Positions 34,731 through 44,084 of a stretch of DNA of 64,000 nt are shown here, piece after piece. The notes beneath the pieces are model-generated. The model made no database searches. It was not told the origin of the DNA and saw only the letters and a list, made by a program, of their open reading frames with translations. The first letter of the stretch is position 1; every line of letters begins with the position of its first letter. Both the position numbers and the translations under genes were made by a program. Source of the DNA: DTPU01 sp963827855 (GTDB taxonomy: Bacteria > Planctomycetota > Phycisphaerae > Sedimentisphaerales > Anaerobacaceae); contig CAWHBY010000004.1 of NCBI GenBank assembly GCA_963827855.1, forward strand, positions 124,001 through 188,000. Reading direction: 5' to 3'.

Positions 34731-34810
34731 TGACCATTTGACTATTGAACCATTTGACTATTTAACTAATTAGCTATCTAACCAGTTGACTACTTAACCA
34801 CCTGACCGTC
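34731..34810. repeat. Intergenic tandem repeat with exact 8-base period
   Basis: Ten consecutive octamers of the form TGACYATT or close variants (TGACCATT, TGACTATT, GAACCATT, TAACTAAT and others) run without an indel from 34731 to 34810 between the pseudopilin and comF genes. Confidence 0.85.
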
Positions 34811-34826
34811 TGTCCCCAGACCATCC

Positions 34827-35576
34827 ATGGACGTGAGCGAGTCGCAATGGGTTTTGACCTGGCAGGGACTCAACCACCTGCTCTGGCCTGCGAGGTGCCT
34901 GAATTGCGGCCAGCGGAGGCGCGAGTCGGATCAGTGGCTCTGCCGGACCTGCTGGAACGACCTGCTGTGGTGCACTTCGGGAACCTGTTGCCCGGCCTGC
35001 GGCCGGGACGTCAGTCCGTACGGCCTTGTGGACGGCCGATGCAGCGACTGCCTGGCTGGGGAGACCAGGCTGGATGGCATGGCCCGCTGCGGCGTGTACG
35101 ACAAGGCCCTGAGAGACATGATCCTGGCCTTCAAGAATGGAAGGACAGAGATGGACGTGGTGTTCTCCCTGCTGGCCAACAGCGCATTTGCTGCCAGCCC
35201 GTTCTATGAGAGGGTCGAGCTGTTGACGCCTGTGCCGCTGCACTGGAGCCGGCGACTCAGGCGGGGGTACAATCAGGCCATGGTTGTGGCCTGCCGCCTC
35301 CGGCATCCCAGGGCCAAGGTCTGCGGGGCGGTGGCCCGTATACGCAGGACCGCCGTACAGCCGAGCATGACCAGCCCTCACGGCCGGGCCAGGAACGTGG
35401 CAGGCGCATTCGAGGTGCGGAATCCCTCCCGCGTCACAGGCCGTTCGATCTGCCTGGTAGACGACGTCAAGACTACCGGAGCCACCCTCAACGAATGCGC
35501 CAGGGTCCTCAAGCAGGCAGGCGCAGCAGAGGTCTTCGCCCTGGTGTTGGCAGTGGCAGGGCAGGCGAGGGGGTGA
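34827..35576 (+). CDS. comF: ComF family phosphoribosyltransferase-like protein
   Basis: This 249-residue protein has an N-terminal zinc-ribbon region with four CxxC-type pairs (CLNCGQ, CRTCWN, CPACGR, CSDC). The phosphoribosyltransferase fold follows, with the PRPP-binding loop ICLVDDVKTTGATLNECA near residues 207-224 and the conserved RGYNQA. ComF proteins function in DNA uptake in competent bacteria and possibly in recombination. No Shine-Dalgarno sequence precedes the ATG. The length is normal for the family. Confidence 0.88.
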   Translation: MDVSESQWVLTWQGLNHLLWPARCLNCGQRRRESDQWLCRTCWNDLLWCTSGTCCPACGRDVSPYGLVDGRCSDCLAGETRLDGMARCGVYDKALRDMILAFKNGRTEMDVVFSLLANSAFAASPFYERVELLTPVPLHWSRRLRRGYNQAMVVACRLRHPRAKVCGAVARIRRTAVQPSMTSPHGRARNVAGAFEVRNPSRVTGRSICLVDDVKTTGATLNECARVLKQAGAAEVFALVLAVAGQARG

Positions 35577-35687
35577 GGGGGAGAAAGGGCGAAACGGCGA
35601 ATGGGGAATGGGAGAAAACGAGAATGGGCCGGCTGCAGGATGGGGCTTGGCCATTGCTCTGGCGTGCTTTCATGGTAGGATCTGCCC

Positions 35688-37094
35688 ATGAAACGGTGCA
35701 AGAACCCAGGGCATGAGCGCAGTGGGTCCGGCCAGACGGTGCCGGTCGAGGCCGGCTTGGCCTGCAACCAGGCCGAGCCGAAGGGGGGGGGCCTGGGTAG
35801 GAGCGGGTTCGATCTCTCCAGGGTGGAGGTCAATGATGGCTTTCAGGAGGCCCTGGCCGTCATCCAGGGGGCGGAGAAGACGGCATTCATCACGGGCGGT
35901 GCGGGTACGGGCAAGTCCACGCTTCTGAGATACCTTCGGGCCACCTCCGACAGGCGGGTGGTCGTCCTGGCGCCTACGGGTCTGGCTGCGATCAACGTGG
36001 AAGGGCAGACGATCCACTCCTTCTTCAAGTTCCCGCCCCGGCTCATCGACACGGACAAGCTCAAGCGGATGCGGGGGGCCGAGGTCTTCAGGCGAGTGGA
36101 GGTCGTGATCGTCGACGAGATCTCCATGGTTCGGGCGGATCTGATGGACGGTATGGACGTGGCCCTCCGCCTCTACCGGGACAGGCCTGATGTGCCATTT
36201 GGTGGGGTGCAGATGGTGTTCTTTGGCGACCTTGGGCAATTGCCTCCGATCGTCAGAGAGCCCGAGGTCAAGGAGTATCTGGGTACCCACTACGGCGGGA
36301 TCTACTTCTTCCACGCCACGGCCTTCCAGGACATGGACCTCGCCTGCGTGGAGCTCAGGAAGGTGTACCGGCAGGCGGACGCCTCGTTCGTCCAGCTTCT
36401 GGACGCGATACGCCGCAACGAGGCGGACGATTCGGTCCTGGAGGCGCTCAACAGCCGGGTTCGCGAGCCCGGCGATCTCGCCTATGAAGAGGGCCTCGTC
36501 ACGCTGACCACAACCAACGATGCAGCCTGCAGACGCAACGAGGAGTACCTCGCAGCGATCGATCGGACGCAGTACGTCTATCATGCCTCCATCGCCGATC
36601 GATTTGAGGAATCCGCCTGGCCGACTGAGGCGGTCCTGCGTCTCAAGGTGGGCGCCCAGGTCATGATGGTCAGAAACGACCCTGACAAGCGGTGGGTCAA
36701 TGGATCGATCGGCAGGATCTCCGGCCTGGACAGCGACAGGGTCGAGGTCGAGATCGACGGCGTCTCACACGAGGTGGAGCGGGGTCTCTGGGAGAACATC
36801 CAGTACCAGTACGACCGGGACAAGAAGAAGATCGAAGAGAAGGTCGCTGGGACATTCACGCAGTTTCCCTTGCGTCTGGCCTGGGCCATCACGATCCACA
36901 AGAGCCAGGGCCAGACCCTCAGGAAGGTCTACGTGGACTTGGGCTGGGGGGCATTCACACACGGCCAGACCTACGTGGCCCTGAGCCGCTGTACCTCCCT
37001 GAGCGGCCTCTACCTCGCGCGGCCCATCGCAGCCCGTGACATCCTTTTTGACGACCGGGTCCGGGAGTTCAACAGGATCTTCAACAGACGGTAG
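35688..37094 (+). CDS. PIF1/RecD-like SF1B DNA helicase
   Basis: This protein has up to 468 residues. Walker A is TGGAGTGKST near 69-78; motif Ia is LAPTGLAAINVEGQTIHSFF; Walker B is IVDEISMV near 141-148; motif III is FFGDLGQLPPI; and the C-terminal motifs are ITIHKSQGQTL and YVALSRCTSLSGLYL. It unwinds DNA 5' to 3', acting in repair or replication restart. The first 40 residues contain a nine-G run (35783-35791), so the N-terminus and start are uncertain. A possible promoter (TTGCTC, 16 bases, TAGGAT at 35676-35681) would place transcription start at the ATG. Confidence 0.88.
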   Translation: MKRCKNPGHERSGSGQTVPVEAGLACNQAEPKGGGLGRSGFDLSRVEVNDGFQEALAVIQGAEKTAFITGGAGTGKSTLLRYLRATSDRRVVVLAPTGLAAINVEGQTIHSFFKFPPRLIDTDKLKRMRGAEVFRRVEVVIVDEISMVRADLMDGMDVALRLYRDRPDVPFGGVQMVFFGDLGQLPPIVREPEVKEYLGTHYGGIYFFHATAFQDMDLACVELRKVYRQADASFVQLLDAIRRNEADDSVLEALNSRVREPGDLAYEEGLVTLTTTNDAACRRNEEYLAAIDRTQYVYHASIADRFEESAWPTEAVLRLKVGAQVMMVRNDPDKRWVNGSIGRISGLDSDRVEVEIDGVSHEVERGLWENIQYQYDRDKKKIEEKVAGTFTQFPLRLAWAITIHKSQGQTLRKVYVDLGWGAFTHGQTYVALSRCTSLSGLYLARPIAARDILFDDRVREFNRIFNRR

Positions 37095-37313
37095 CCAGGA
37101 GCCAGGAGGCATCAGAACCAAAGACCTGTGAGAAATGCGGGCTGGATTTCGGGCCACTTGCACTTGCAGGCAGTGTCACGAGTTTGGTACTAATAGGGCG
37201 CGTGGGCTGGGTAGCTCTTGGTCCTTGTTGGGGGGCGTACAAGGGAGGGCCCGTGCCATCGTTGGGGCCTGGTCGGAGACTGTGATGGGAACTGACAGTT
37301 AGGAGTGAACGGG
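37095..37313. other. Intergenic stretch between helicase and CBM protein genes
   Basis: No gene is supportable in this 219-base gap. It ends in a clear AGGAG ribosome binding site at 37301-37305 for the next gene. A weak TTGCAG/TACTAA pair at 37164-37193 could be a promoter. Confidence 0.4.
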
Positions 37314-40112
37314 ATGAAGACACGAGCGATCTGGTGGATGGTGGCTGTGTCAGTAGGGTTCCTGGGAGCCGGCACGTGCTTGGCCGAGGTCAACCTGCTG
37401 CTGAATGGAGGCTTCGAGGAGGGTGTCCTCGCGCCCTGGGTCCAGTACGGGAGCATGACCACGGAGGTCGTGCAGACGCTGGACGGCGCGGCAGTCCCAG
37501 AAGAGCCCATAGAGGGGAAGTCCTGCCTGCACATAGTGGTAACCGCCAAGGGCGGCAACTACTGGGATAGTTGGATCAAGCAGCCGGGACTGGTCTTCGA
37601 GAACAGCGCCAGGTATACCTTCGCCGCCTACTTCAAGGCCAAGAGCGGCACCGTGCAGGTGAACTTCAAGCCCGAAGTGGACGGCAATCCCTACACGGGA
37701 TACGGCTCGCAGGCCTTCACGATGACCGACCAGTGGCAGGAATTCCACGTGACCACGCCTTTTCTCACCGAGCGAGTCACTCCCGCAGACGTCTGCTTCC
37801 ACGTGGCCTACGACGTGGGTGACTTCTGGGTCGATGGGGTGAGGTTCTATCTAGGGGAGTATGTTGAGCCCGGCTTCCTGACCAGTGCCCTGGCCACCAA
37901 ACCCAGCCCAGACAAGGGCGCAGGGGACGTCCCTCGCGATCGGTCTCTGAGTTGGAGGCCGGGGATGTTTGCCAAGACGCACACGGTGTATCTGGGCACG
38001 TCCTTCGACGACGTGAACAATGCCAGCCTTTCGAATCCCCTGGGGGTGTTGGTCAGTCAGGGCCAGGATTCGAACTCCTATGACCCCGTTGGTCTGTTCG
38101 ATTACGGACAGACCTACACCTGGCGGATCGACGAGGTCAACGCTGCACCGGACGCCACGGTCTACAAGGGCAACGTCTGGAGCTTCACGGTTGAGACCTA
38201 CGGCTACGTGGTCAAGCCTGTCAAGGCCACTGCGTCCACTTCGATGGCCAGCACGATGGGGCCAGAGAAGACGATCGACGGCTCCGGACTCGACGGCGAG
38301 GATCACCACGGAACGTCCGCGTCCCAGATGTGGCTCAGCAAGAAGGGACAGTCCCCGATCTGGATCCAATACGAGTTCGACAAGGCCTACAAGCTGTACC
38401 AGATGTGGGTCTGGAACTCCAACCAGCAGGTGGAGACCATCACGGGGTTTGGGGCCAAGGACGTGACCGTACAGACCTCCGTGGATGGTGCGACCTGGAC
38501 GGCCCTGGCGGGCTCGCCTCAGTTCAGCCAGGCGCCCGGGGATGCGAACTACGTCCACAACACGACCGTGGACTTCGCTGGCGCGGAGGCCAAGTACGTC
38601 AAGCTCTCCATCAGCGCCAACTGGGCCGATGGCACCAAGCAGGCAGGCCTCAGTGAGGTCCGGTTCTTCTATACGCCCGTGAAGGCCTTTGGGCCTGCGC
38701 CGGCATCCGGGGCCACTGACGTGGGCCTTGACGCTACCCTGAACTGGCGGCCGGGCCGTCTGGCGGCCCAGCACCAGGTCTACCTGGGGACAGATCCCGG
38801 CGCCCTGGCTCTGGCCCAGACCGTAACGGCACACAGCCTGCCGCTGGGCCCGCTCGGCCTTGAATTCGGCAGGACCTACACCTGGAGGGTCGACGAGGTC
38901 AACGACGCTGCAAGCCCCGCTGTGTGGCAGGGCGACGCGTGGAGCTTCACCACGATCGGCTACGCAGTGGTAGACGACTTCGAGTCCTACGATGACCTCT
39001 GCAACCGGATCTTCTTCGGTTGGGTGGACGGTTTCGGCTACTCCGCCTCGCCGGACTGCGGCGTGGTGTTTTCCAGCGGCAACGGCACCGGCTCCACCGT
39101 AGGAAACGTCCAGCCGCCGTTTGCCGAGCAGGCGGTCATCCACTCCGGCAAGCAGTCGATGCCCATGGGCTTCGACAACACCCGGAGTCCCTACTACTCA
39201 GAGGCTCAGAGGGAATGGGCCACGGCCCAGTCCTGGACCGGCGGCGGCGCCAACGCCCTCGTGGTATACCTCCGAGGCGACGCGCCCGGTTTCCTGGAGA
39301 CCACTGCCGGGACGATCCTGATGAACGGCACGGGCAGCGACATCTGGGACAGCACGGATCAGTTCCGGTTCGCCTACAAGCAGCTCAAGGGCAACGGCTC
39401 GATCGTGACCCGGGTCGACAGTGTGGCCAATACGGACGGATGGGCCAAGGCGGGCGTGATGATCCGCGAGGACTTCCAGACTGGGTCCGCGAATGCCCTG
39501 GTGGCGGTGACTCCGGCCAATGGCATCTCGTTCCAATGGCGTCCGACTCGCGATGCGGCCTCCTCCAACGTGGCAGTGGCGGGCCTTGCTGCGCCGTACT
39601 GGGTCAAGGTGACGCGCACGGGTGACACCCTCACGGCCCAGTACTCCGCCAATGGGATTGCATGGATGGACCTGGTGGCCACACCCAGCGTGACCATTCC
39701 GATGGCCAGCGACGTGTACATCGGTCTGGCTGTCTGCAGCCACGTGACCAGCTCTGCCTGCGGCGCCAAGTTCTCGAGTGTCTCTACGACCGGCAATGTC
39801 TCGGGCTCGTGGCAGACAACGGGAATCGGCGCGTCCCAGACGGGCGGCAACACGCCGGAGACGTTCTACGTCAGGCTGCAGGACAGTGCCGGCACTGCCA
39901 AGGTGGCCGCTAACGCCGATCCCTCCGTGATCGCCACGGGAGCCTGGCAGGAGTGGAGCATCCCCTTCAGCCAGTTCACCTCCGCAGGCATCAACATGGG
40001 GAGCATCAAGAAGATGGCCGTGGGTGTCGGCGACCCCGCCTCGCCCAAGGCCGGCGGTTCCGGAAAGCTGTACATCGATGACATCCGACTGACCCGCGTG
40101 GCAGCTCCGTAG
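37314..40112 (+). CDS. Secreted multidomain carbohydrate-binding protein
   Basis: This has 932 residues from ATG 37314, eight bases after AGGAG. The signal peptide ends CLAE. Residues about 25-180 are a CBM4/9-like module (NLLLNGGFEEG, FWVDGVRFYLGEYV). Two Ig-like planctomycete modules follow (YGQTYTWRIDEVNAAPD and FGRTYTWRVDEVNDAAS). A discoidin/F5-8C domain lies between them (IWIQYEFDKAYKLYQMWVWN). The C-terminal half begins DDFESYDD and contains a concanavalin-like DUF1349-type segment (GWAKAGVMIREDF). No catalytic residues are apparent. It probably binds polysaccharide at the surface. A terminator hairpin follows at 40149-40186. Confidence 0.82.
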   Translation: MKTRAIWWMVAVSVGFLGAGTCLAEVNLLLNGGFEEGVLAPWVQYGSMTTEVVQTLDGAAVPEEPIEGKSCLHIVVTAKGGNYWDSWIKQPGLVFENSARYTFAAYFKAKSGTVQVNFKPEVDGNPYTGYGSQAFTMTDQWQEFHVTTPFLTERVTPADVCFHVAYDVGDFWVDGVRFYLGEYVEPGFLTSALATKPSPDKGAGDVPRDRSLSWRPGMFAKTHTVYLGTSFDDVNNASLSNPLGVLVSQGQDSNSYDPVGLFDYGQTYTWRIDEVNAAPDATVYKGNVWSFTVETYGYVVKPVKATASTSMASTMGPEKTIDGSGLDGEDHHGTSASQMWLSKKGQSPIWIQYEFDKAYKLYQMWVWNSNQQVETITGFGAKDVTVQTSVDGATWTALAGSPQFSQAPGDANYVHNTTVDFAGAEAKYVKLSISANWADGTKQAGLSEVRFFYTPVKAFGPAPASGATDVGLDATLNWRPGRLAAQHQVYLGTDPGALALAQTVTAHSLPLGPLGLEFGRTYTWRVDEVNDAASPAVWQGDAWSFTTIGYAVVDDFESYDDLCNRIFFGWVDGFGYSASPDCGVVFSSGNGTGSTVGNVQPPFAEQAVIHSGKQSMPMGFDNTRSPYYSEAQREWATAQSWTGGGANALVVYLRGDAPGFLETTAGTILMNGTGSDIWDSTDQFRFAYKQLKGNGSIVTRVDSVANTDGWAKAGVMIREDFQTGSANALVAVTPANGISFQWRPTRDAASSNVAVAGLAAPYWVKVTRTGDTLTAQYSANGIAWMDLVATPSVTIPMASDVYIGLAVCSHVTSSACGAKFSSVSTTGNVSGSWQTTGIGASQTGGNTPETFYVRLQDSAGTAKVAANADPSVIATGAWQEWSIPFSQFTSAGINMGSIKKMAVGVGDPASPKAGGSGKLYIDDIRLTRVAAP

Positions 40113-40148
40113 TGGGCTGTATCCATATCACTATGATTCACGACACTT

Positions 40149-40186
40149 CGGGGCCTGCGTCTACGAGACGCGGGCCCCGTCTGTTT
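40149..40186 (+). terminator. Intrinsic terminator after the carbohydrate-binding protein gene
   Basis: CGGGGCC-T-GCGTCT pairs with AGACGC-G-GGCCCCG around ACG (40149-40179), and TCTGTTT follows. The stem is 13 pairs with one mismatch. Confidence 0.65.
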
Positions 40187-40210
40187 CACTGGCCGGGAGC
40201 CTTCCGGCCA

Positions 40211-40275
40211 CAGCCGAAGGAGAACTGAAGGAGTTGTTAGCCGCGAATAACGCGAATGCACGCGAATGCTGGCGC
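40211..40275 (+). repeat. Dispersed CGCGAAT triple repeat, copy 3
   Basis: The unit contains GAACTGAAGGAGTTGTTAG, then CCGCGAATAACGCGAATGC and ACGCGAATGCTGGCGCG. It matches the copies at 31307-31343 and, inverted, 31550-31600. Confidence 0.65.
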
Positions 40276-40581
40276 GGGATCGTGGCGGTTGGACCATGCG
40301 CGACTACGCCGGCTGAGCTACGCCTTCGGCGTGCCAGTCCCACCCAAGGGTGGGACTGGGGTGCGGCGGCAGGCCGAGTTCTTCGTGCAAGCTCGATCAC
40401 TCGGCCTGCCTTGCACCTATGCTCAGCCGGCTGGGCTGGGTTGGTGGCATCGGGAATAGGTCGGCTTCGATAGGGGCGAGATCGAGATGGAACGGGAAGG
40501 CCTCCATGCTGGTCTGGAAGACGTGGATCACGTGGCATACCCTTTGTCGCAGAAGACCCCCACGTACGCCCGGTGAGATGA

Positions 40582-40791
40582 CTACGCGGGAGAGTGGGAC
40601 CCCTTGACTGCCTTCTTCCTGGATGCCCTGGAATGGCGACCGCAGGAGGGTCCGAGCGGCTGAGCGGGTAGGCCGTGCGCGCCCTCGATAATAGCGGACT
40701 GCCTGGCGTTCTCACGGAGCATCGCTTTGCGACTTTCCGGGTCGGCCAGATACCGATTGCTCTCGATCAGTGACTCCATCGAACTGATCAC
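40582..40791 (-). CDS. Possible small protein of unknown function
   Basis: From GTG 40791, with AGGA five bases upstream, this is a 69-residue protein. The core SMESLIESNRYLADPESRKA, then MLRENARQSAIIEGAHGLP, reads like a genuine family: a short acidic amphipathic helix followed by a loop, of the kind found in small antitoxin-like planctomycete proteins. No partner gene is visible on either side. It sits in a repeat-rich stretch, so it may be a remnant. Confidence 0.35.
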   Translation of the reverse strand: MISSMESLIESNRYLADPESRKAMLRENARQSAIIEGAHGLPAQPLGPSCGRHSRASRKKAVKGSHSPA

Positions 40792-40878
40792 ATCATTCCT
40801 GCCCGGCAAGGGCCAGGTCAGTATGCACGACAACAAGGCTATTGCTTCTGCCCCGCCGGTGGTATCATGTTGCTGTAG

Positions 40879-40924
40879 GGTGGGCTTCAGCCCACCATCC
40901 CTGTAGGGCGGTTGTGCCAACCGC
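40879..40924. repeat. Paired REP-like hairpins
   Basis: GGTGGGCT-TC-AGCCCACC (40879-40896) is followed by GCGGTT-GTGCC-AACCGC (40908-40924). Hairpins of this GGTGGGCTTCAGCCCACC type occur as dispersed repeats in many environmental genomes. Confidence 0.6.
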
Positions 40925-41290
40925 AGTTCTGCGGGTAGGTGATTCGTAGAGATGATATGAGCGAGAACGAGAGGCAAAGGCGAGGCATTGATTCCCGACT
41001 CGCGGGGTGGCACGTACGACTTTACCCGGTCTGTGTGATCTCCCATCGCCAAGATGGGAGCTTGGCCTCAATGTCAACTACTGCACATCAGCAGTACAGT
41101 CGTCCACTCTCTTTGCCGCTCAATGAGATCCGGGTGACCTCCACTACTTGTGCGGGTCAGGTTGAGCAGAGGTCCTTGTCTGGTCCTCCAAGTTGACACC
41201 TGGACCTACCGGCCCCTGAGTGAGGGCGTTGTCATGGCTTCCGGGTCTTCCTGGGCAGAGGATGCATGGCTGTGGCTGCTGTTTTGACGG

Positions 41291-41413
41291 AGTTGAAGAT
41301 CGCCGCGATACGCTCGCGATGACGGCTGTTGACGGCTCGATGCCGCAGGGAGCGGCGATAGCATAGAATGGCAGGTCATTGCGAGGAGCGAAGCGACGCG
41401 GCAATCTTCAACT
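41291..41413. repeat. Inverted repeat pair left of the GIY-YIG gene
   Basis: AGTTGAAGATCGCCGCGATA then CGCTCGCGATGAC (41291-41323) is the imperfect reverse complement of GTCATTGCGAGGAGCGAAGC through CAATCTTCAACT (41375-41413). A third copy is at 41796-41824, right of the gene. Confidence 0.7.
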
Positions 41414-41428
41414 GCTATAGGCGCTACC

Positions 41429-41710
41429 ATGAGCTACTTCGTCTACATCATGACCAACGCCAACAACACGGTCTTGTATACCGGCATGACGAATAGTCTG
41501 TCTCGCCGCACGCATGAACACCGGGCAGGAGAAGGCTCCGGTTTCACTGCACGCTATAGGGTCACCAAGCTGGTCTTCTGCGAGCGGTTTGACCGCCCAG
41601 AAGAGGCCATCGCCGCGGAGAAGCGGATCAAGGCCGGTTCAAGAGCAAAGAAGGTGGCACTGATCGAAGGGCAGAATCCTTCTTGGAGAGACTTGGCTGA
41701 GGATCTGTGA
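41429..41710 (+). CDS. GIY-YIG domain protein, UPF0213-like
   Basis: This 93-residue protein consists of a single GIY-YIG nuclease domain. The two motif strands are FVYIMTNANN and VLYTGMTNSLSRRTHEHR. The Arg and the conserved Glu in EEAIAAEKRIKAGSR follow, and the protein ends NPSWRDLAEDL. Such proteins are predicted small endonucleases with unknown substrates. The GIY pair is replaced here by VYI and YTG, as usual in this subfamily. The gene is flanked on both sides by copies of the same REP-like repeat. Confidence 0.88.
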   Translation: MSYFVYIMTNANNTVLYTGMTNSLSRRTHEHRAGEGSGFTARYRVTKLVFCERFDRPEEAIAAEKRIKAGSRAKKVALIEGQNPSWRDLAEDL

Positions 41711-41795
41711 CACGATGACACGCAGGGTGCCGCCCGGCTGTGAGGTGATCGACGCCCGCTGGGCCGCAGCCTGTCACGATCGCTTGGTGGAGAAG

Positions 41796-41824
41796 GAAGA
41801 TCGCCGCGCTGCGCTCGCGATGAC
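41796..41824 (+). repeat. REP-like repeat copy right of the GIY-YIG gene
   Basis: GAAGATCGCCGCGCTGCGCT then CGCGATGAC matches the unit at 41291-41323 in the same orientation. Confidence 0.65.
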
Positions 41825-41892
41825 TTCTCTGTTCTATGGATCCCTCGACTGCGGCGCCGCGGGCCTCCGCCCGGGATGACCGCTGCGCGGTC

Positions 41893-41930
41893 ACCTAAAA
41901 CCTACAACTTAAGACCTAAAACCTCTTCCT
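41893..41930. repeat. Heptamer tandem tract of ACCTAAA type
   Basis: ACCTAAA, ACCTACA, ACTTAAG, ACCTAAA and ACCTCTT follow each other with a 7-base period. A related tract is at 58656-58727. Confidence 0.65.
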
Positions 41931-41939
41931 TCTGCTGCA

Positions 41940-44083
41940 TCACACTCCATCAGGCTCTTCCCAGACGGTCCGGTACGCCCCCAACGCATCGAGGTACTCG
42001 ATCATCCGGCGGTAGAAGGGATGGGCCGACAAGGTCGCACTGTCGCCTACGATCAGCAGCTTTCTCCGGGCACGCGTCATGGCGACGTTCATCCGGCGGA
42101 CGTCCTGCAGGAACCCGATCTCGCCCTGGGGGTTGGATCGCACGAGCGAGATTACCACGGCCTCCTTCTCCCGTCCCTGGAAGCCATCCACGCTGTCGAT
42201 CTCGAGGTCCAGCACGGTCAATCGCTCGCGAAGGAGCCGCACCTGCGCGGCGTACGGAGCGATGACTGCGATGTCCCTGGCTGCCACGCCGTTGGCCAGC
42301 AGATCCAGGACCTTTCTGCACACAAGGGCTGCCTCCTGCCGATTCAAGCGGCTCTCACCGTCGGGCTCGACCTCCTCGTCGAAGCTCGCTCCAGCAGTGT
42401 CGATGAACTCGAGTGGCGACTGTGTGGTGGCAGTGGCGGCGACGCCGGCCAGGTCTGCGAGGAGGTGATTGCGCACCGTCGCATCGGCTTGCAGCGTGGA
42501 CCCGTAGAACTCGGCAGAGGAGAAGTCCATGATGGCCTGATGCATCCGGTACTGGACCGTCAGTTGGCGGGCGATGGCTGGACCTTGGTCTGCCATCATC
42601 CGCTCGAAGAGGCTGATGCCGAAGCCCTCGGCTGCCGCCTGGAGACTGCACGACCGTGGGCGGCAACTGGCAGTGGTCGCCGGACAGCACTACCCGATTG
42701 CACCACTGCAAGGGCACCCAGCAGCCTGGTTCGGTGCTCTGGCATGCCTCGTCGATCACGCAGAGATCGAATCTCCGCGAGCCCAGCAGGTCGCTGTCCA
42801 GGCCGGTCGTGGTCGCGCACAGGACGTCGGCGTTGTCCAGGATGTGTTCAGCGGCCTGCCTCTCCAGACGCCGGGCGTCCGCCAGCAGGCTCCTGGCCTC
42901 TTGGCGTGTCTCCTGCCTCTCGCCAGGCTGTGGCTTGGCCCGCGTATACTTGCCTGCCTTTCGGAACAGCCCCATGGCCTCTTTGACCAGCTTGTGGGCC
43001 AGTCGGACATCCGGATGGTCCTCCACCAGGAGATCGAGGGTGTGGCTTCGGAGATCGGCCACGACACGGGCGGGGTGCCCGAGACGTACGGCCTGCTCCC
43101 CGGCTGCCACCAGGCGTTCGAGGATGTTGTCCACGGCCAGGTTGCTCGGCGCGCAGGCCAAGACCTTCTGGCCGCGCCGGATCACCCGGCGGATCAGTTC
43201 GATGACCGCGGTGGTCTTTCCGGTGCCAGGCGGACCGTGGATCAGGGCTACGTCACGGGCAGTCAAGGCGAACTGAACGGCCTCTCGTTGGGTGTCGTTG
43301 AGCAGTGAACTGAGGGCCGGCTCATCGCTGCTCTCGGTCAAATTCCGGCGGGCGCCTTCCCAAAAGGACATCGCATAATTCGGCCAGACGCTCCGCCCTG
43401 GCAGACGTCGCTCGCTGCAAGGCAGTCCGCTGTCTTTGGACTGCCACCTCGTCGCTGGAAAGGTCCAGTCGCCACGTTTCGTGTTCGGCCAGGTCCTCAG
43501 ACATGCTGCGAAGGGCCACATGTAGAGAGCCGCCGGTACGCTCGTAGACCACGCCCCTGCGCCCGGTCGTCTCTCTGCCCGTGTCCGGGTAGAGCACGAC
43601 GGGACTGCCCACGCCGAGACGGGTCCAGGGCAGGGGGGAGCGGCTGCGCTTGGCGAGTTTCAGGAGATGGCGCCCACCCAGACCGGTCTCGTCGTCCGTG
43701 ATAACCAGGTCCACCAGGCTGGTTCCCGTTCGTTCGGCGTCAGCGGACGACAACCGTCGGCCGCGCTCGACGACCTCCTGAGCCTCTGCCCGGCTCTCAA
43801 AGTCGAGCAGACGCACCAATCGCTCGAAGTGTCCGGCTGCTGCATCAGAGTCCGGTGGACTCTCGTGCCAGACTCGAATCCGGCGGTCGCGAAGCAGGTG
43901 ACCATCCAGGGCTCTGACCAGGCGGGTCTGCCAGCCATCAGGGACTTCGATCACGGCCTCGCCGGCCCGCAAGTCGATGTGTCCCACACGATTGGACTCC
44001 AAGCCTCCTACGGACGTGAGAAGGGCCAGCAAATCAGACTTGGTGATCTGCCGGGGAAGTGATTCCAGGTGAAGTAGGGCCAT
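41940..44083 (-). pseudogene. SMUBP2/IGHMBP2-like SF1 helicase, two frameshifts in this sequence
   Basis: Read across frames this is one helicase of about 710 residues. The first piece (44083 to about 43330) has the beta-barrel N-terminal domain and ends in the linker LCDVLLGRRPPEFD. The second (to about 42645) has HGPPGTGKTTAVIELIRR, CAPSNLAVDNILERL, CVIDEACQSTEPGCW and GDHCQLPPTVV. The third (to 41940) has QYRMHQAIMDF, SVDGFQGREKEAVVISLVRS and MNVAMTRARRKLLIVGD. Both shifts are +1, and repairing the second by one base restores the family's alignment exactly. The gene may be intact in the organism. It starts one base after the S9 peptidase stop. Confidence 0.85.
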
Positions 44084-44084
44084 A

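Larger units (their letters stand above)
40113..41428. other. Repeat-rich intergenic region
   Basis: Apart from one doubtful small ORF (40582-40791, minus), no gene is supportable here. The region holds a terminator, a dispersed CGCGAAT repeat (40211-40275), paired REP-like hairpins (40879-40924) and inverted repeat units near the GIY-YIG gene (41291-41413). Confidence 0.5.

Noticed and set aside
34731..34810. CRISPR array
   Set aside because: The period is 8 bases with no spacers and no cas genes nearby.
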